Shown one piece after another: positions 55,049 through 64,000 of a DNA stretch of 64,000 nt. The notes beneath the pieces are model-generated. The model searched no databases, was not told the DNA's origin, and worked only from the letters and a program-made list of their open reading frames with translations. The stretch comes from Plantactinospora sp. BC1 (GTDB taxonomy: Bacteria; Actinomycetota; Actinomycetes; Mycobacteriales; Micromonosporaceae), in assembly GCF_003030345.1 (NCBI RefSeq), contig NZ_CP028158.1:7502001-7566000 (forward strand). The letters are read 5' to 3'. The position numbers and the translations under genes were made by a program. Each line of letters starts with the position of its first letter. The stretch's first letter is position 1.

Positions 55049-55936
55049 ATGGCTATCTGGCTGACCAAGGAGTCCAAGGTCGTCGTACAGGGGATGACCG
55101 GCTCCGAGGGGATGAAGCACACCAGGCGGATGCTGGCCGCCGGTACCAACGTCGTCGGTGGGGTCAACCCGCGCAAGGCGGGCCAGAAGGTCGCCTTCGA
55201 CAACGTCGAGCTGCCGGTCTTCGCCAACGTCGCCGAGGCGATGGCGGCCACCGGTGCCGACGTCACCGTCATCTTCGTACCGCCGCAGTTCACCCGGGGC
55301 GCCGTGGTCGAGGCGATCGACGCCGGCATCCCGCTCGCCGTGGTGATCACCGAGGGCGTACCGGTGCACGACACCGCCGCGTTCTGGGCGTACAACGTGG
55401 CGCAGGGGGAGCGGACCCGGATCATCGGGCCGAACTGCCCCGGCATCGCCTCGCCGGGCGCCTCCAACGCCGGCATCATCCCGGCCGACATCACCGGTGC
55501 GGGCCGGATCGGCCTGGTCAGCAAGAGCGGCACCCTGACCTACCAGATGATGTACGAACTGCGCGACATCGGCTTCTCCACCTGCGTCGGCATCGGCGGC
55601 GACCCGATCATCGGCACCACCCACATCGACGCGCTCGCGGCGTTCCAGGCCGACCCCGAGACCGACGCGATCGTGATGATCGGTGAGATCGGCGGTGACG
55701 CCGAGGAGCGGGCGGCCGAGTTCATCAAGGCCAACGTCACCAAGCCGGTGGTCGGCTACATCGCCGGCTTCACCGCACCGCCCGGCAAGACGATGGGGCA
55801 CGCCGGGGCCATCATCTCCGGCTCGGCCGGTACCGCCGACGCGAAGAAGGCCGCCCTGGAGGCGGTCGGGGTCAAGGTCGGCAAGACGCCGAGCGAGACC
55901 GCGCGACTGATGCGGGAGCTGATGTCCGGCGGCTGA
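55049..55936 (+). CDS. sucD: Succinyl-CoA synthetase (ADP-forming) alpha subunit
   Basis: 295 residues. CoA-binding Rossmann domain ([35 protein letters not shown]), ligase domain with [19 protein letters not shown] and [12 protein letters not shown], and the phosphorylated His in [13 protein letters not shown]. Directly follows sucC with a single-base gap, so translation is coupled. A 12-bp hairpin terminator follows. Confidence 0.97.
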   Translation: MAIWLTKESKVVVQGMTGSEGMKHTRRMLAAGTNVVGGVNPRKAGQKVAFDNVELPVFANVAEAMAATGADVTVIFVPPQFTRGAVVEAIDAGIPLAVVITEGVPVHDTAAFWAYNVAQGERTRIIGPNCPGIASPGASNAGIIPADITGAGRIGLVSKSGTLTYQMMYELRDIGFSTCVGIGGDPIIGTTHIDALAAFQADPETDAIVMIGEIGGDAEERAAEFIKANVTKPVVGYIAGFTAPPGKTMGHAGAIISGSAGTADAKKAALEAVGVKVGKTPSETARLMRELMSGG

Positions 55937-55956
55937 GCCGTCGACCGATTCTCTCC

Positions 55957-55984
55957 GGGGTGGTCGGCCTGTGCCGGCCACCCC
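55957..55984 (+). terminator. Terminator of sucC-sucD
   Basis: GGGGTGGTCGGC (55957-55968), loop CTGT, GCCGGCCACCCC (55973-55984): 12 pairs with one G-U wobble, 20 bases after the sucD stop. Confidence 0.82.
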
Positions 55985-56105
55985 GTTCCGTACCCCGCAC
56001 GACCGGGCTTCCGGCGGGGACAAAGCGGATATCGCGCCGGCCTCGCCCATCCGTACGGTGGTGTCGCGAACCGGCCGACCCGCCGCCGTGCCAGAGTAGG
56101 CGCTG

Positions 56106-57443
56106 ATGCCACCACCCACCGTTCCCGACCGGCCGGAGTCGCCGGAGACCGAGCCGGCCGAGCCGGCCGCTGCCGCGAGGCCGGCGGACGGCCGGGAGTC
56201 GCGCCGGAGCCGGCCGGCCGGGGAGCCACCGGCCGGGCCGCGCCGGGTGCCCCGGCCGAGAGCGGGCGGGGCGGCACGGCGCGGCCGGGCCCCGCTGGCG
56301 GTCGCGGCGGCGGTCGCCGCCGGCTGGGCGGCGCTGGTCGGCTACCTGCCGGTCGCCGTGGTGCTCGGGGTGGCCCGGTTCGCCGAGGGCGGCGGCGAGG
56401 TCGTCGGCGCCGCCCGGCTGGGGCTGGCCGGCTGGCTGCTCGGGCACGGCGTGCCACTACAGACCGACGCCGGGGCGTTCGGCCTGCCGCCGCTCGCCCT
56501 GGCCATGCTGGCCGCCTGGCGGCTGAACCGGGCCGGGGTGCACGTCAGCCGGGCCGTCCGGGTCCGGGAACGGCCGAGCACGGGCCGGGCACTCGCCGTC
56601 GCGGTGGCGGTCGGCATCGGGTACGGCGTCATCGGCGGGCTCGCCGCGCTGCTGCTCGGCGGCGCCGGGCCGACCGCCGACCCCGTACGCGCCGTGCTGA
56701 CGCTGGCCGGCTTCGGCACCCTCGCCGCGTTCTTCGGCGCGGCCCGGGCCAGCGGGGTGCTGGCGGCGGTGGCCCGACGTACTCCGCTGGTGCTCCGGGA
56801 CGGGCTGCGTACCGGGGTGGTCGCCACCATGCTGCTGCTCGGGGCCGGTGCCGGGGTGGCCGGACTGGCGGTGGCCACCGGCGGCGGGGAGGCCGGCGAC
56901 ATGATCGGCGCCTACCGCACCGGTGTGCTGGGCCAGGCGGGCATCACCCTGGTCAGTCTCGGCTACGCGCCGAACGCCGCGGTCTGGGCGGCCAGCTATC
57001 TGCTCGGGCCGGGCTTCGCGATCGGCACCGACACGGTGGTCCGGACCTCCGAGGTCTCCATCGGAGCGCTGCCGGCCGTACCCCTGCTGGCCGGGCTGCC
57101 GCAGGGTCCGCTCGGCGGGGTCGGCGGCGTCGTGCTGGCCGTACCGGTGCTGGCCGGCATGGCCGCGGGCTGGCTCCTCGCCCGCCGCCGGATGCGTTCG
57201 GCGGCCGAACGGAACGTGGCACCGCCCGGCTGGGCCGCGCTGCTGGGCGCGGCGGCGGTCGGCGGCCCGGTCGCCGGGGTGGTACTCGGGGTGGCGGCCC
57301 TGCTCTCCGGCGGCCCGCTCGGCGGCGGCCGGCTTGCGGAGGTGGGGCCGGCGCACTGGCAGGTTGCCGCCGGGGCGACCGTCGTGGTGCTGGTCGGCAC
57401 CCTGATCGGCGCCGCCGCGACCCGGGCCCTCGCCCGGGGCTGA
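56106..57443 (+). CDS. DUF6350 family multi-spanning membrane protein
   Basis: 445 residues: a Pro/Arg/Glu-rich cytoplasmic N-terminus (about 60 residues), then roughly nine to eleven hydrophobic segments. The segment YAPNAAVWAASYLLGPGFAIGTDTVVRTSEVSIGALPAVPLLAGLP is the part I recognise from this family, found before purN in other actinobacteria. No enzymatic motif. It could be a transporter or structural membrane protein; function unknown. Followed by a terminator shared with the convergent gene. Confidence 0.85.
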   Translation: MPPPTVPDRPESPETEPAEPAAAARPADGRESRRSRPAGEPPAGPRRVPRPRAGGAARRGRAPLAVAAAVAAGWAALVGYLPVAVVLGVARFAEGGGEVVGAARLGLAGWLLGHGVPLQTDAGAFGLPPLALAMLAAWRLNRAGVHVSRAVRVRERPSTGRALAVAVAVGIGYGVIGGLAALLLGGAGPTADPVRAVLTLAGFGTLAAFFGAARASGVLAAVARRTPLVLRDGLRTGVVATMLLLGAGAGVAGLAVATGGGEAGDMIGAYRTGVLGQAGITLVSLGYAPNAAVWAASYLLGPGFAIGTDTVVRTSEVSIGALPAVPLLAGLPQGPLGGVGGVVLAVPVLAGMAAGWLLARRRMRSAAERNVAPPGWAALLGAAAVGGPVAGVVLGVAALLSGGPLGGGRLAEVGPAHWQVAAGATVVVLVGTLIGAAATRALARG

Positions 57444-57471
57444 GCCGCCGGCCGCGCCGGCCGGAACGCGC

Positions 57472-57504
57472 TCGGGGCGCCCCGAGAACTCCGGGGCGCC
57501 CCGA
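57472..57504. terminator. Bidirectional terminator between DUF6350 and DUF4190-like genes
   Basis: TCGGGGCGCCCC (57472-57483), nine-base loop with a GAG/CTC inner stem, GGGGCGCCCCGA (57493-57504). Confidence 0.85.
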
Positions 57505-57567
57505 TGTGGCTGTCACGACTCGCGGACCGTCACCTCTCCGGACGGCCGCGTGCCGCCCGGCCGGTGG

Positions 57568-58131
57568 TCACGGCGTGTAGCTGAAGCCGTTGACGTTCAG
57601 CACGACCGCCAGGATCACGTTGACCACCCCGAGGAGCAGGCCGACGGCGCCGCAGATGAGGCCAGCCAGCGCCTGACCCCCGTTGCTGGCCTCACCCCGG
57701 CTGGCCTTGCCCCGGCCGAGGAAGCCGAGCACGACACCGGCGATGCCGGCGATGATGCCCAGCGCGGCACAGCACGCCGCCGGAATCGAGATGATGCCGA
57801 CGATCATCGCGATCAGGCCGAGGGTGTTGTTCTGCCCGCCGCCCGGCGCGTATCCGCCGGTCTGGTAACCGGGTGCCGCGCCGTAGGGCTGGCCCGGCAT
57901 CGGCTGCTGACCGTACGGGTCCTGGTACGGCTGCTGCGCGTCCTGGTACTGCGGCTGTCCGTACGGCTGGCCCGAGGTCGGTTGCCCGTACGGCTGGCCC
58001 GAGGTCGGCTGCCCGTACGGCTGCCCCGAGGTCGGCTGCGGTGGCTGCGCGTACGGATCCTGGTGCTGCGGTGCGTTCGGATCCGACGGCTGCTGCCCGT
58101 ACGGGTCCTGACCTGGGTAGCCGGGCTGCAT
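57568..58131 (-). CDS. DUF4190-like membrane protein with Gln/Pro/Tyr repeats
   Basis: 187 residues. The N-terminal 95 residues are a disordered Gln/Pro/Gly/Tyr-rich tail with three exact PTSGQPYGQ repeats (residues 33-59); two membrane helices follow, separated by a basic loop (LGRGKASRGEASNGG), the usual DUF4190 layout. ATG 58131 has AAGGAG seven bases upstream. It shares the opening MQPGYP with the small gene just upstream on the same strand, so the two probably form one operon. Function unknown. Confidence 0.85.
   Translation of the reverse strand: MQPGYPGQDPYGQQPSDPNAPQHQDPYAQPPQPTSGQPYGQPTSGQPYGQPTSGQPYGQPQYQDAQQPYQDPYGQQPMPGQPYGAAPGYQTGGYAPGGGQNNTLGLIAMIVGIISIPAACCAALGIIAGIAGVVLGFLGRGKASRGEASNGGQALAGLICGAVGLLLGVVNVILAVVLNVNGFSYTP
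57955..58035 (-). repeat. 27-bp tandem repeat, three copies
   Basis: Three in-frame 27-base units encoding PTSGQPYGQ within the disordered tail of the DUF4190-like protein. Confidence 0.92.
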
Positions 58132-58160
58132 GACAAGACTCCTTCGACAGGTCTTTCAGA

Positions 58161-58451
58161 CTAGATGCTCGACGCCGAGTTGGCGCTGATGATGAAACTG
58201 ATGACGCAGCAGATCAGCGAGACCGCCCAGAGGCAGATGCCGATGATCAGGGCCAGCTTCGACCACTTGCGGGACTCGGCGGCGGCGGCCTGGGCCGCCT
58301 GGTAGTTGCCCTGCTGGAGCAGGGGGTTCACCTTCGAGGCGTTCATGATGGCCGGGATGGCCAGCGGCCAGAACAGGAAGATCGCGACGATGGACATCGT
58401 CATGTTGTTGTTGATCTCTTGCGGCGGGTGTGAGGGGTAACCGGGTTGCAT
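58161..58451 (-). CDS. CD225/dispanin family small membrane protein
   Basis: 96 residues. Two hydrophobic segments (about 18-37 and 66-92) with a conserved intracellular loop between them: IFLFWPLAIPAIMNASKVNPLLQQGNYQAAQAAAAESRKWSK, the dispanin signature (small residues, then a basic WSK before helix 2). ATG 58451 has AAGGAG ten bases upstream. Upstream of the DUF4190-like gene by 29 bases. Eukaryotic relatives (IFITM) affect membrane fusion; bacterial role unknown. Confidence 0.87.
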   Translation of the reverse strand: MQPGYPSHPPQEINNNMTMSIVAIFLFWPLAIPAIMNASKVNPLLQQGNYQAAQAAAAESRKWSKLALIIGICLWAVSLICCVISFIISANSASSI

Positions 58452-58680
58452 GTGTGTTGGGCTCCTTGGCCTGCACTCAGCGCATGTATGAAATTACCGA
58501 GGGGGTATCTCCGGGGACAGGTCACTGCCCCGAGCGTCCGGCAGCGTACCTAATCAACGCCACTTTGGTGGCCCGCTCGCCGCCCGACATGCCGATCGTG
58601 ATCGACACCGCGCTCTCCGGTGACGCCGCGCGGGTCGCGCCGCCGGGGAGTCGGCCTGACCTGCCCGGTAGGGTGCTGGG

Positions 58681-60879
58681 GTGACTGAGCCCGTGTCGGC
58701 AGCCCGCGTCGTCGTCCTCGTCTCCGGCTCCGGGAGCAACCTCCAGGCCCTCCTCGACGCCTGCGCGGACCCGGCGTACGGCGTCCGGGTGGTCGCCGTC
58801 GGCGCGGACCGGGACGGCATCGCCGGGCTCGACCGGGCCGCCTCGGCCGGGGTACCCACCTTCGTCGATCCGGTCCGGGCGTATCCGACGCGCGAGGAGT
58901 GGGACCGGGCGCTCACCGCACACGTCGCCGAGTACGAACCCGACCTGGTCGTCTCGGCCGGCTTCCTCAAGCTGGTCGGCCCGCACTTCCTGGCGGCCTT
59001 CGGCGACCGGTACGTCAACACGCACAACTCGCTGCTGCCCGCCTTTCCCGGCATGCACGGCCCGCGCGACGCCCTCGGCTACGGGGTGAAACTCGCCGGG
59101 GCCACCCTGTTCTTCGTCGACGCCGGTGTCGACACCGGGCCGATCATCGCCCAGGTGGCCGTGCCGGTGCTCGACGACGACGACGAGGAGACCCTCACCG
59201 AGCGGATCAAGGTGGCCGAGCGACGGCAGCTCGTCACGCAGGTCGGCCGGCTGCTCCGGGAGGGTTGGACGATCACTGGAAGGAAGGTCACGATCGGAGT
59301 GAGCGACACGAGTTCCGGCGCGGACGGCCGGCGGCCGATCAGGCGCGCGCTGCTCAGCGTCTACGACAAGACCGGGCTGGTCGAGCTGGCCCGGGCGCTG
59401 CACGGCGCCGGAGTCGAGATCGTCTCCACCGGCAGCACGGCGGCGACCATCGAGGGGGCCGGGATCCCGGTCACCCCGGTCGAGACGCTGACCGGGTTCC
59501 CCGAGGTGCTCGACGGCCGGGTCAAGACGCTGCACCCGAAGGTGCATGCCGGGCTCCTGGCCGACCTGCGGCTGGAACGGCACGCGGCGCAGCTCGGCGA
59601 GCTGGGCATCGCCCCGTTCGACCTGCTGGTGTCGAACCTCTACCCGTTCACCGAGACGGTGGCGTCCGGCGCGGACTTCGACGCGTGCGTCGAGCAGATC
59701 GACATCGGTGGGCCGGCGATGGTCCGGGCGGCGGCGAAGAACCACGCCTCGGTCGCGGTGGTGACCTCGGTGTCGGCGTACCCGTCGGTGCTGGCCGCCC
59801 TGGCCGACGGCGGTTTCAGCGCCGGGCAGCGCCAGCAGCTCGCGGCCCGCGCCTTCGCCGACATCGCCGAGTACGACGTGGCGGTGGCGAACTGGTTCGC
59901 GGTGCGGACCGGGCCGGCGGAGCAGGAGTGGCCGACCTTCGCCGGTCAGGTGCTGACCGCGCCGACCCCGCTGCGGTACGGCGAGAACCCGCACCAGGCG
60001 GCGGTGCTCTACGTCGACCCGGCCTCCCCGCCCGGGCTGGCCCAGGCCGAGCAGTTGCACGGCAAGGAGATGTCCTACAACAACTACGTCGACGCGGACG
60101 CGGCCTGGCGGGCGGTGAACGACTTCGCCGACCGGCCGGCGGTGGCGATCATCAAGCACGCCAACCCGTGCGGCATCGCGATCGGCGCCGACGTGGCGCA
60201 GGCGCACCGCCGGGCGCACGCCTGCGACCCGGTCTCCGCGTTCGGCGGGGTGATCGCGGTCAACCGGCCGGTCTCGGTCGAGATGGCGCAGCAGGTCGCC
60301 GAGGTCTTCACCGAGGTACTGGTGGCACCCGACTTCGAGCCGGGTGCGGTGGACGTACTCTCCGGCAAGAAGAACATCCGGCTGCTGCGCGCGCCCGCCT
60401 GGGCGCCGTACCCGGCGGAGTGGCGCCCGGTCAGCGGGGGCGCGCTGGTGCAGATGGCCGACCGGGTGGACGCGCCCGGTGACGATCCGGCCGGCTGGCG
60501 GCTGGTCACCGGGGAGCCGGCCGACGAGTCGACCCTGGCCGATCTCGCCTTCGCCTGGCGGGCCGTCCGGGCGGTGAAGAGCAACGCGATCCTGCTCGCC
60601 GCCGAGGGTGCGACCGTCGGGGTCGGGATGGGTCAGGTGAACCGGGTCGACTCGGCGCACCTGGCGGTCTCCCGGGCCGGTGCCGAGCGGGCCCGGGGCG
60701 CGGTCGCCGCCTCGGACGCGTTCTTCCCGTTCCCGGACGGGCTCCAGGTGCTGATCGACGCCGGGGTCCGGGCGGTCGTCCAGCCCGGCGGCTCGGTGCG
60801 GGACGAGGAGGTCGTCGCGGCGGCGACGGCGGCCGGGATCACCATGTACCTCACCGGCACCCGGCACTTCTTCCACTGA
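58681..60879 (+). CDS. purN-purH: PurN-PurH in-frame fusion: GAR transformylase plus AICAR transformylase/IMP cyclohydrolase
   Basis: 732 codons without a stop. Residues 1-205 are phosphoribosylglycinamide formyltransferase ([53 protein letters not shown]). Residues about 215-732 are Pur[32 protein letters not shown] (cyclohydrolase) and [36 protein letters not shown] (transformylase). These genes are usually separate but adjacent. An internal GTG at codon 207 (59299) with AGGAAGG upstream could still start PurH alone. TAGGGT (58669-58674) ends six bases before the GTG start, suggesting a leaderless mRNA. Confidence 0.9.
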   Translation: MTEPVSAARVVVLVSGSGSNLQALLDACADPAYGVRVVAVGADRDGIAGLDRAASAGVPTFVDPVRAYPTREEWDRALTAHVAEYEPDLVVSAGFLKLVGPHFLAAFGDRYVNTHNSLLPAFPGMHGPRDALGYGVKLAGATLFFVDAGVDTGPIIAQVAVPVLDDDDEETLTERIKVAERRQLVTQVGRLLREGWTITGRKVTIGVSDTSSGADGRRPIRRALLSVYDKTGLVELARALHGAGVEIVSTGSTAATIEGAGIPVTPVETLTGFPEVLDGRVKTLHPKVHAGLLADLRLERHAAQLGELGIAPFDLLVSNLYPFTETVASGADFDACVEQIDIGGPAMVRAAAKNHASVAVVTSVSAYPSVLAALADGGFSAGQRQQLAARAFADIAEYDVAVANWFAVRTGPAEQEWPTFAGQVLTAPTPLRYGENPHQAAVLYVDPASPPGLAQAEQLHGKEMSYNNYVDADAAWRAVNDFADRPAVAIIKHANPCGIAIGADVAQAHRRAHACDPVSAFGGVIAVNRPVSVEMAQQVAEVFTEVLVAPDFEPGAVDVLSGKKNIRLLRAPAWAPYPAEWRPVSGGALVQMADRVDAPGDDPAGWRLVTGEPADESTLADLAFAWRAVRAVKSNAILLAAEGATVGVGMGQVNRVDSAHLAVSRAGAERARGAVAASDAFFPFPDGLQVLIDAGVRAVVQPGGSVRDEEVVAAATAAGITMYLTGTRHFFH
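59281..59301 (+). promoter_or_regulatory. purH: Possible internal ribosome site and GTG start for PurH
   Basis: AGGAAGG (59281-59287), 11 bases, then GTGA (59299-59302). GTGA is the usual shape of an overlapping stop/start, but here the TGA is out of the purN frame, so purN reads straight into purH. Confidence 0.45.
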
Positions 60880-60899
60880 CCGCCCCTGACGTGCGGTCA
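60877..60899. terminator. Small hairpin overlapping both convergent stop codons
   Basis: TGACCGC (60877-60883), nine-base loop, GCGGTCA (60893-60899). The left arm contains the purH TGA and the right arm the complement of the lipoprotein TGA. Only seven pairs, so its strength is uncertain. Confidence 0.5.
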
Positions 60900-61382
60900 G
60901 CCGACCCGCAGCACGAGACTGCCGGTCGCGCCACTGGACCGGCTGGCCCGTACGGTCCAGCAGCCGGCGGCGGGGAAGGTCCATCCGGTGCCCCACTCGT
61001 CACCCGGCCTGGTCCAGGTACTGCCGTCGTGTCGGGTCGGGCCCCAGACCGGCTCGACGGTGACCCCGTCCGGGCCGGTGGCCTGGATGCTGAAGCTTCC
61101 GGAGCCGGTCATCCGCCAGACGATCTTCTCCTCCCGGCCGCTGTGCAGGCTCGGGCCACCGCGCGGGAACAGCAGGGCCCAGAACGAGTGTCCGGTGTCC
61201 GCGACCCCTGGCAGCTCGGTCGCCACCCCGGTGACGGCCGGGCAGGTGGCGCCCGGATCGGCCACGCCCGCCACGCCGCTTCCCGTCGGGCCGACGGCGG
61301 GCGGCGGTTCCGCACCACACCCGGCCAGCGGAACCGCCAGGGCCAGCAGAACCATCGTCACGGGTACGACTCTTCGTGCCAT
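60897..61382 (-). CDS. Hypothetical lipoprotein
   Basis: 161 residues. The signal peptide MARRVVPVTMVLLALAVPLAGC has a basic start and a lipobox ending at Cys22; the mature part is a small beta-rich domain (GREEKIVWRMTGSGSFSIQATGPDGVTVEPVWGPTRHDGSTW, FPAAGCWTVRASRSSGATGSLVLRVG), with two Cys besides the lipidated one. Family not recognised. The ATG lies only six bases from a large hairpin and has no ribosome site, so how translation starts is unclear. Confidence 0.75.
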   Translation of the reverse strand: MARRVVPVTMVLLALAVPLAGCGAEPPPAVGPTGSGVAGVADPGATCPAVTGVATELPGVADTGHSFWALLFPRGGPSLHSGREEKIVWRMTGSGSFSIQATGPDGVTVEPVWGPTRHDGSTWTRPGDEWGTGWTFPAAGCWTVRASRSSGATGSLVLRVG

Positions 61383-61387
61383 GTAGG

Positions 61388-61426
61388 GGAGAGGCCGGAA
61401 ACCATTGTGTGGTTCCCGGCCTCTCC
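61388..61426 (-). terminator. Hairpin just upstream of the lipoprotein gene
   Basis: GGAGAGGCCGG (61388-61398) pairs with CCGGCCTCTCC (61416-61426); an inner AACCA/TGGTT stem continues after one A-C mismatch, loop TTGTG. It would terminate the second Opp operon (stop at 61647), or fold in the lipoprotein leader. Confidence 0.65.
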
Positions 61427-61463
61427 ACCGTCGCCGTACCGGTCGGTCCGGCGACGCTCCTCC

Positions 61464-61476
61464 CGGACAGTGTCCG
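61464..61476. promoter_or_regulatory. 13-bp palindrome upstream of the lipoprotein gene
   Basis: CGGACAGTGTCCG, a perfect dyad about a central G, in the 264-base gap between the second Opp operon and the lipoprotein. It could be a repressor site; no promoter was recognised beside it. Confidence 0.3.
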
Positions 61477-61646
61477 AACTGGAGACTGTCGAGCTGCCCC
61501 GCTTGTGCTCCCGCCGGTGTAGGCGACGCGATGTCGGGATTGTCGCGCCCCGCCTGCGCACCCAGCTCGACAGCCTCCGCCAGAGGTAGGCACGACCAGG
61601 CCGACGGCCGCCCGGTCGGAACCAGGGCCCGCCGGCCGGAGCGGGG

Positions 61647-62690
61647 TCAGGAGACGACGTGCTGCTTGAGCTCGGCGAAGTGGCAGGCGGACGGGTGCGG
61701 CTCGACGGCCCGGAGCACGAGCTGCGGCTCCTGGGTGGCGCAGATCTCCTGCGCCTTCCAGCACCGGGTGCGGAACCGGCAGCCGGAGGGCGGGTTGGCC
61801 GGCGACGGCACGTCACCGTCGAGCCGGATGACCTCGCGGTGCGCCCGGGCCTTCGGGTCCGGCACCGGCACCGCCGAGAGCAGCGCCTGGGTGTACGGAT
61901 GCGTGGGCCGCTCGTAGATCTCGTCCTCGGTACCGATCTCCACGATCTTGCCCAGGTACATCACCGCGACCCGGTCGGCGATGTGCCGCACCACGGACAG
62001 GTCGTGCGCGATGAAGATGTACGAGAGCCCGAGTTCGTCCTGGAGGCTCTCCAGCAGGTTGATCACCTGCGCCTGGATCGACACGTCCAGCGCCGACACC
62101 GGCTCGTCACAGACGATGATCTCCGGCTTGAGCGCCAACGCCCGGGCGATCCCGATCCGCTGCCGCTGCCCGCCCGAGAACTGGTGCGGATAGCGGTTGA
62201 TGTGCTCCGGGTTCAATCCGACCAGGTCCAGCAGTTCCTGCACCCGCTGCCGGCGGGAGCCGCGCGGCGCCGCGTCCGGGTGGATGTCGAACGGCTCGCC
62301 GATGATGTCGCCGACCGTCATCCTCGGGTTCAGCGAGGTGTAGGGATCCTGCATGACCATCTGCACGTTCCGGCGCATCCGGCGCAGTTCCCCGCCGGAG
62401 AGCTTGAACAGGTCCCGGCCCTCCAGCATCGCCCGGCCCGAGGTCGGCGTCTCCAGCCGCATCAGCAGCTTGGCCAGGGTCGACTTGCCGCAGCCGGACT
62501 CGCCGACGATGCCGAGGGTCTCGCCCCGGTTCAGTTCGAAGCTGACCCCGTCGACCGCCTTGACGGCGCCGATCTGCCGCTTGAAGACGATGCCCTGGGT
62601 GATCGGGAAGTGCTTGACGACGTTCTCGACCCGCAGCACGGTCTCGCCGCGCGGCTTGGCCGGGCTGGTCTGCTGGTCAGAGGGTGCCAT
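61647..62690 (-). CDS. Second OppF/DppF-type ATP-binding protein
   Basis: 347 residues from ATG 62690, overlapping the upstream oppD-like gene by 14 bases. Walker [45 protein letters not shown] and C-terminal Cys motif [16 protein letters not shown], all matching the first copy at 46454. The central 360 bases are nearly identical to that gene in inverted orientation, while N- and C-terminal parts differ ([28 protein letters not shown]). Last gene of the second peptide-importer operon. Confidence 0.95.
   Translation of the reverse strand: MAPSDQQTSPAKPRGETVLRVENVVKHFPITQGIVFKRQIGAVKAVDGVSFELNRGETLGIVGESGCGKSTLAKLLMRLETPTSGRAMLEGRDLFKLSGGELRRMRRNVQMVMQDPYTSLNPRMTVGDIIGEPFDIHPDAAPRGSRRQRVQELLDLVGLNPEHINRYPHQFSGGQRQRIGIARALALKPEIIVCDEPVSALDVSIQAQVINLLESLQDELGLSYIFIAHDLSVVRHIADRVAVMYLGKIVEIGTEDEIYERPTHPYTQALLSAVPVPDPKARAHREVIRLDGDVPSPANPPSGCRFRTRCWKAQEICATQEPQLVLRAVEPHPSACHFAELKQHVVS
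61854..62213 (-). repeat. Inverted near-identical segment, copy B (within oppF-like gene 2)
   Basis: Reverse complement of 46907-47266 with roughly ten differences in 360 bases. The two copies enclose about 14.6 kb including pcrA, sucCD and purNH. Confidence 0.85.
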
Positions 62691-63723
62691 CGAGGACCTC
62701 CTGGGCGAAGTGGCAGGCGCTGGTCCGGCCGTTGCCGAGCGACCGGCTCGCCGGCACGACGTCGACGCACTCCTGTCGGGCGTACGGGCAGCGCGGGTGG
62801 AACGGGCATCCACTGGGGATGCGCATCAGGTTGGGCGGCAGCCCCTTGATCGTGGTCAGCCGCTGGCCCTTGAGGTCGAGCCGGGGAATCGACTCCAGCA
62901 ACCCCTTGGTGTACGGGTGTGCCGGTGCCTCGTACAGCGAGTGCACGTCGGCGTGCTCGACGATCCGGCCGGCGTACATCACGGCGATCCGGTCGGCGAC
63001 GTCGGCGACCACCCCGAGGTCGTGGGTGATCAGGATCATCGCCATGTTCAGGTCCCGGCGCAGTTCGCCGAGCAGGTCCATGATCTGCGCCTGCACGGTC
63101 ACGTCCAGCGCGGTGGTGGGCTCGTCGGCGATCAGCACCGCCGGGTCCAGCGCCAGCGACATCGCGATCATGACGCGCTGGCGCATGCCGCCGGAGAACT
63201 GGTGCGGGTAGTCCCCGATCCGCTGCTTCGCGGCCGGGATCTTGACCAGTTCCATCAGCTCGATCGCCCGGCGCTTGGCCTGGGCCCGGGACATTCCCTC
63301 GCGCAGCCGCAGCATCTCACCGATCTGCCAGCCGACCGGGAAGACCGGGTTCAGCGCGGAGAGCGCGTCCTGGAAGATCATCGAGATCTGCTTGCCGCGT
63401 ACCTTCCGGCGCTCCTCCTCGCCGAGCTTCAGCAGGTCCGTACCGCGGTAGAGGATCTGGCCGGACGGGATGACCGCCGGCGGCATGTCCAGGATGCCCA
63501 TGATCGCCTGGGCGGTCACCGACTTGCCGGAGCCCGACTCGCCGAGCACCGCCAGGGTCTCCCCGGCGTCCAGGTGGTACGAGACGCCGTTGATCACCTT
63601 GGCGACGCCGTCCCGGGTGCGGAACTCGACGAAGAGGTCCCGTACCTCCAGCAGGTGCCCGCCGTCGTCCCCGGCCGGTCGCCGGTCGCCGAGTCCGCTT
63701 CGTTCGTTCAGGTAAACCGTCAT
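62677..63723 (-). CDS. Second OppD/DppD-type ATP-binding protein
   Basis: 348 residues. Walker [50 protein letters not shown] and the C-terminal [15 protein letters not shown]...ACHF cysteine pattern. Close paralogue of the gene at 45427 but diverged at silent positions, unlike the oppF pair. Four bases separate it from the upstream permease gene. Confidence 0.95.
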   Translation of the reverse strand: MTVYLNERSGLGDRRPAGDDGGHLLEVRDLFVEFRTRDGVAKVINGVSYHLDAGETLAVLGESGSGKSVTAQAIMGILDMPPAVIPSGQILYRGTDLLKLGEEERRKVRGKQISMIFQDALSALNPVFPVGWQIGEMLRLREGMSRAQAKRRAIELMELVKIPAAKQRIGDYPHQFSGGMRQRVMIAMSLALDPAVLIADEPTTALDVTVQAQIMDLLGELRRDLNMAMILITHDLGVVADVADRIAVMYAGRIVEHADVHSLYEAPAHPYTKGLLESIPRLDLKGQRLTTIKGLPPNLMRIPSGCPFHPRCPYARQECVDVVPASRSLGNGRTSACHFAQEVLDGTL

Positions 63724-63727
63724 GTGG

Positions 63728-64000
63728 TCACCGCAGCTTCGGGTCGAAGGCGTCGCGGATCGCGTCGCCGAGCATGATGAAGGCCAGTACGGTCAGCGCC
63801 AGGAAGGTCGAGGGCACCACCAGCGGGACCGCCGACTCCCGCATGTGCGTCCGCCCGGCGTCGATGTCGATGCCCCAGGAGATGGTCGGGGCCTTCAGGC
63901 CGATGCCGAGGAAGGAGAGCGTCGCCTCGGCGGCGATGAACGAGCCGAGTGCGATGGTCAGCACCACGATCACCGGGGCCAGCGAGTTGGGCAGGATGTG
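63728..64000 (-). CDS. Second OppC/DppC-type permease (N-terminal part outside window)
   Basis: The last 90 codons of a permease; the frame stays open to base 64000, where it reads HILPNSLAPVIVVLT, part of the EAA loop. The C-terminal SFLGIGLKAPTISWGIDIDAGRTHMRE...AFIMLGDAIRDAFDPKLR closely resembles the first copy at 44480. The rest of the operon (remaining permease and binding protein) should lie beyond the window. Confidence 0.93.
   Translation of the reverse strand, partial: HILPNSLAPVIVVLTIALGSFIAAEATLSFLGIGLKAPTISWGIDIDAGRTHMRESAVPLVVPSTFLALTVLAFIMLGDAIRDAFDPKLR

Overview
The window is a GC-rich (about 72 percent by eye) stretch of chromosome from a filamentous actinobacterium. G/C-ending codons, WhiB and BldM developmental regulators, two CIRCE boxes before groES, a His-tailed GroEL, DUF1707/DUF5319/DUF6350 proteins and an IcmB-type mutase subunit all point to Actinomycetota, and the protein sequences look most like Micromonosporaceae (inference). 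From memory, the order groES-groEL-whiD-bldM-DUF5319-guaB-guaB3 ... guaA ... pcrA-M23-icmB-sucC-sucD-DUF6350-purN-purH follows a conserved Streptomyces core region, so most of the window is ancestral core with accessory genes in between.

Layout. 1-5.0 kb: a heterodimeric ABC exporter, an ArsR-like repressor with a TTGCAAA operator and an MFS pump. 5.0-11 kb (minus strand): cutC, a DUF1707 protein, and a sugar ABC importer with its ROK repressor. 11-13 kb: a YbaK-type deacylase and a methyltransferase. 13-17 kb: groES-groEL and a membrane molybdopterin oxidoreductase. 17-22 kb: divergent whiD/bldM, DUF5319, guaB and guaB3. 22-27.6 kb: two M1 metallopeptidase lipoproteins, a secreted beta-rich protein and an LCP transferase. 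27.7-31 kb: a GMC oxidoreductase and guaA. 31-41 kb: PspC-domain proteins, two double-Nudix proteins, pss and psd, a LiaF-like protein and a PspC-bearing sensor kinase with its response regulator. 41.6-47.5 kb: a complete peptide/nickel-type ABC importer. 47.6-53.4 kb: an attenuator-controlled chorismate mutase, pcrA, two M23 endopeptidases and icmB. 53.7-61.4 kb: sucCD, DUF6350, two small membrane proteins, a purN-purH in-frame fusion and a lipoprotein. 61.6-64.0 kb: the distal part of a second Opp-type operon, running off the end.

How parts work together. guaB and guaA (GMP branch) and the purN-purH fusion (IMP synthesis) are purine genes; pss and psd make phosphatidylethanolamine. The PspC/LiaF proteins and the PspC-kinase/LuxR regulator appear to form one envelope-stress circuit: two PspC promoters share a pair of CCCTGA direct repeats with an 11-bp period.

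Most notable regulatory signals: (i) a promoter, a short leader peptide with consecutive Tyr-Phe-Tyr-Tyr codons, a protector hairpin and a terminator with a 14-bp competing antiterminator before chorismate mutase; (ii) the CCCTGA repeats; (iii) a nearly identical 360-bp inverted pair inside the two oppF-like genes. No tRNA, rRNA, CRISPR array, transposase, integrase or prophage gene was seen.
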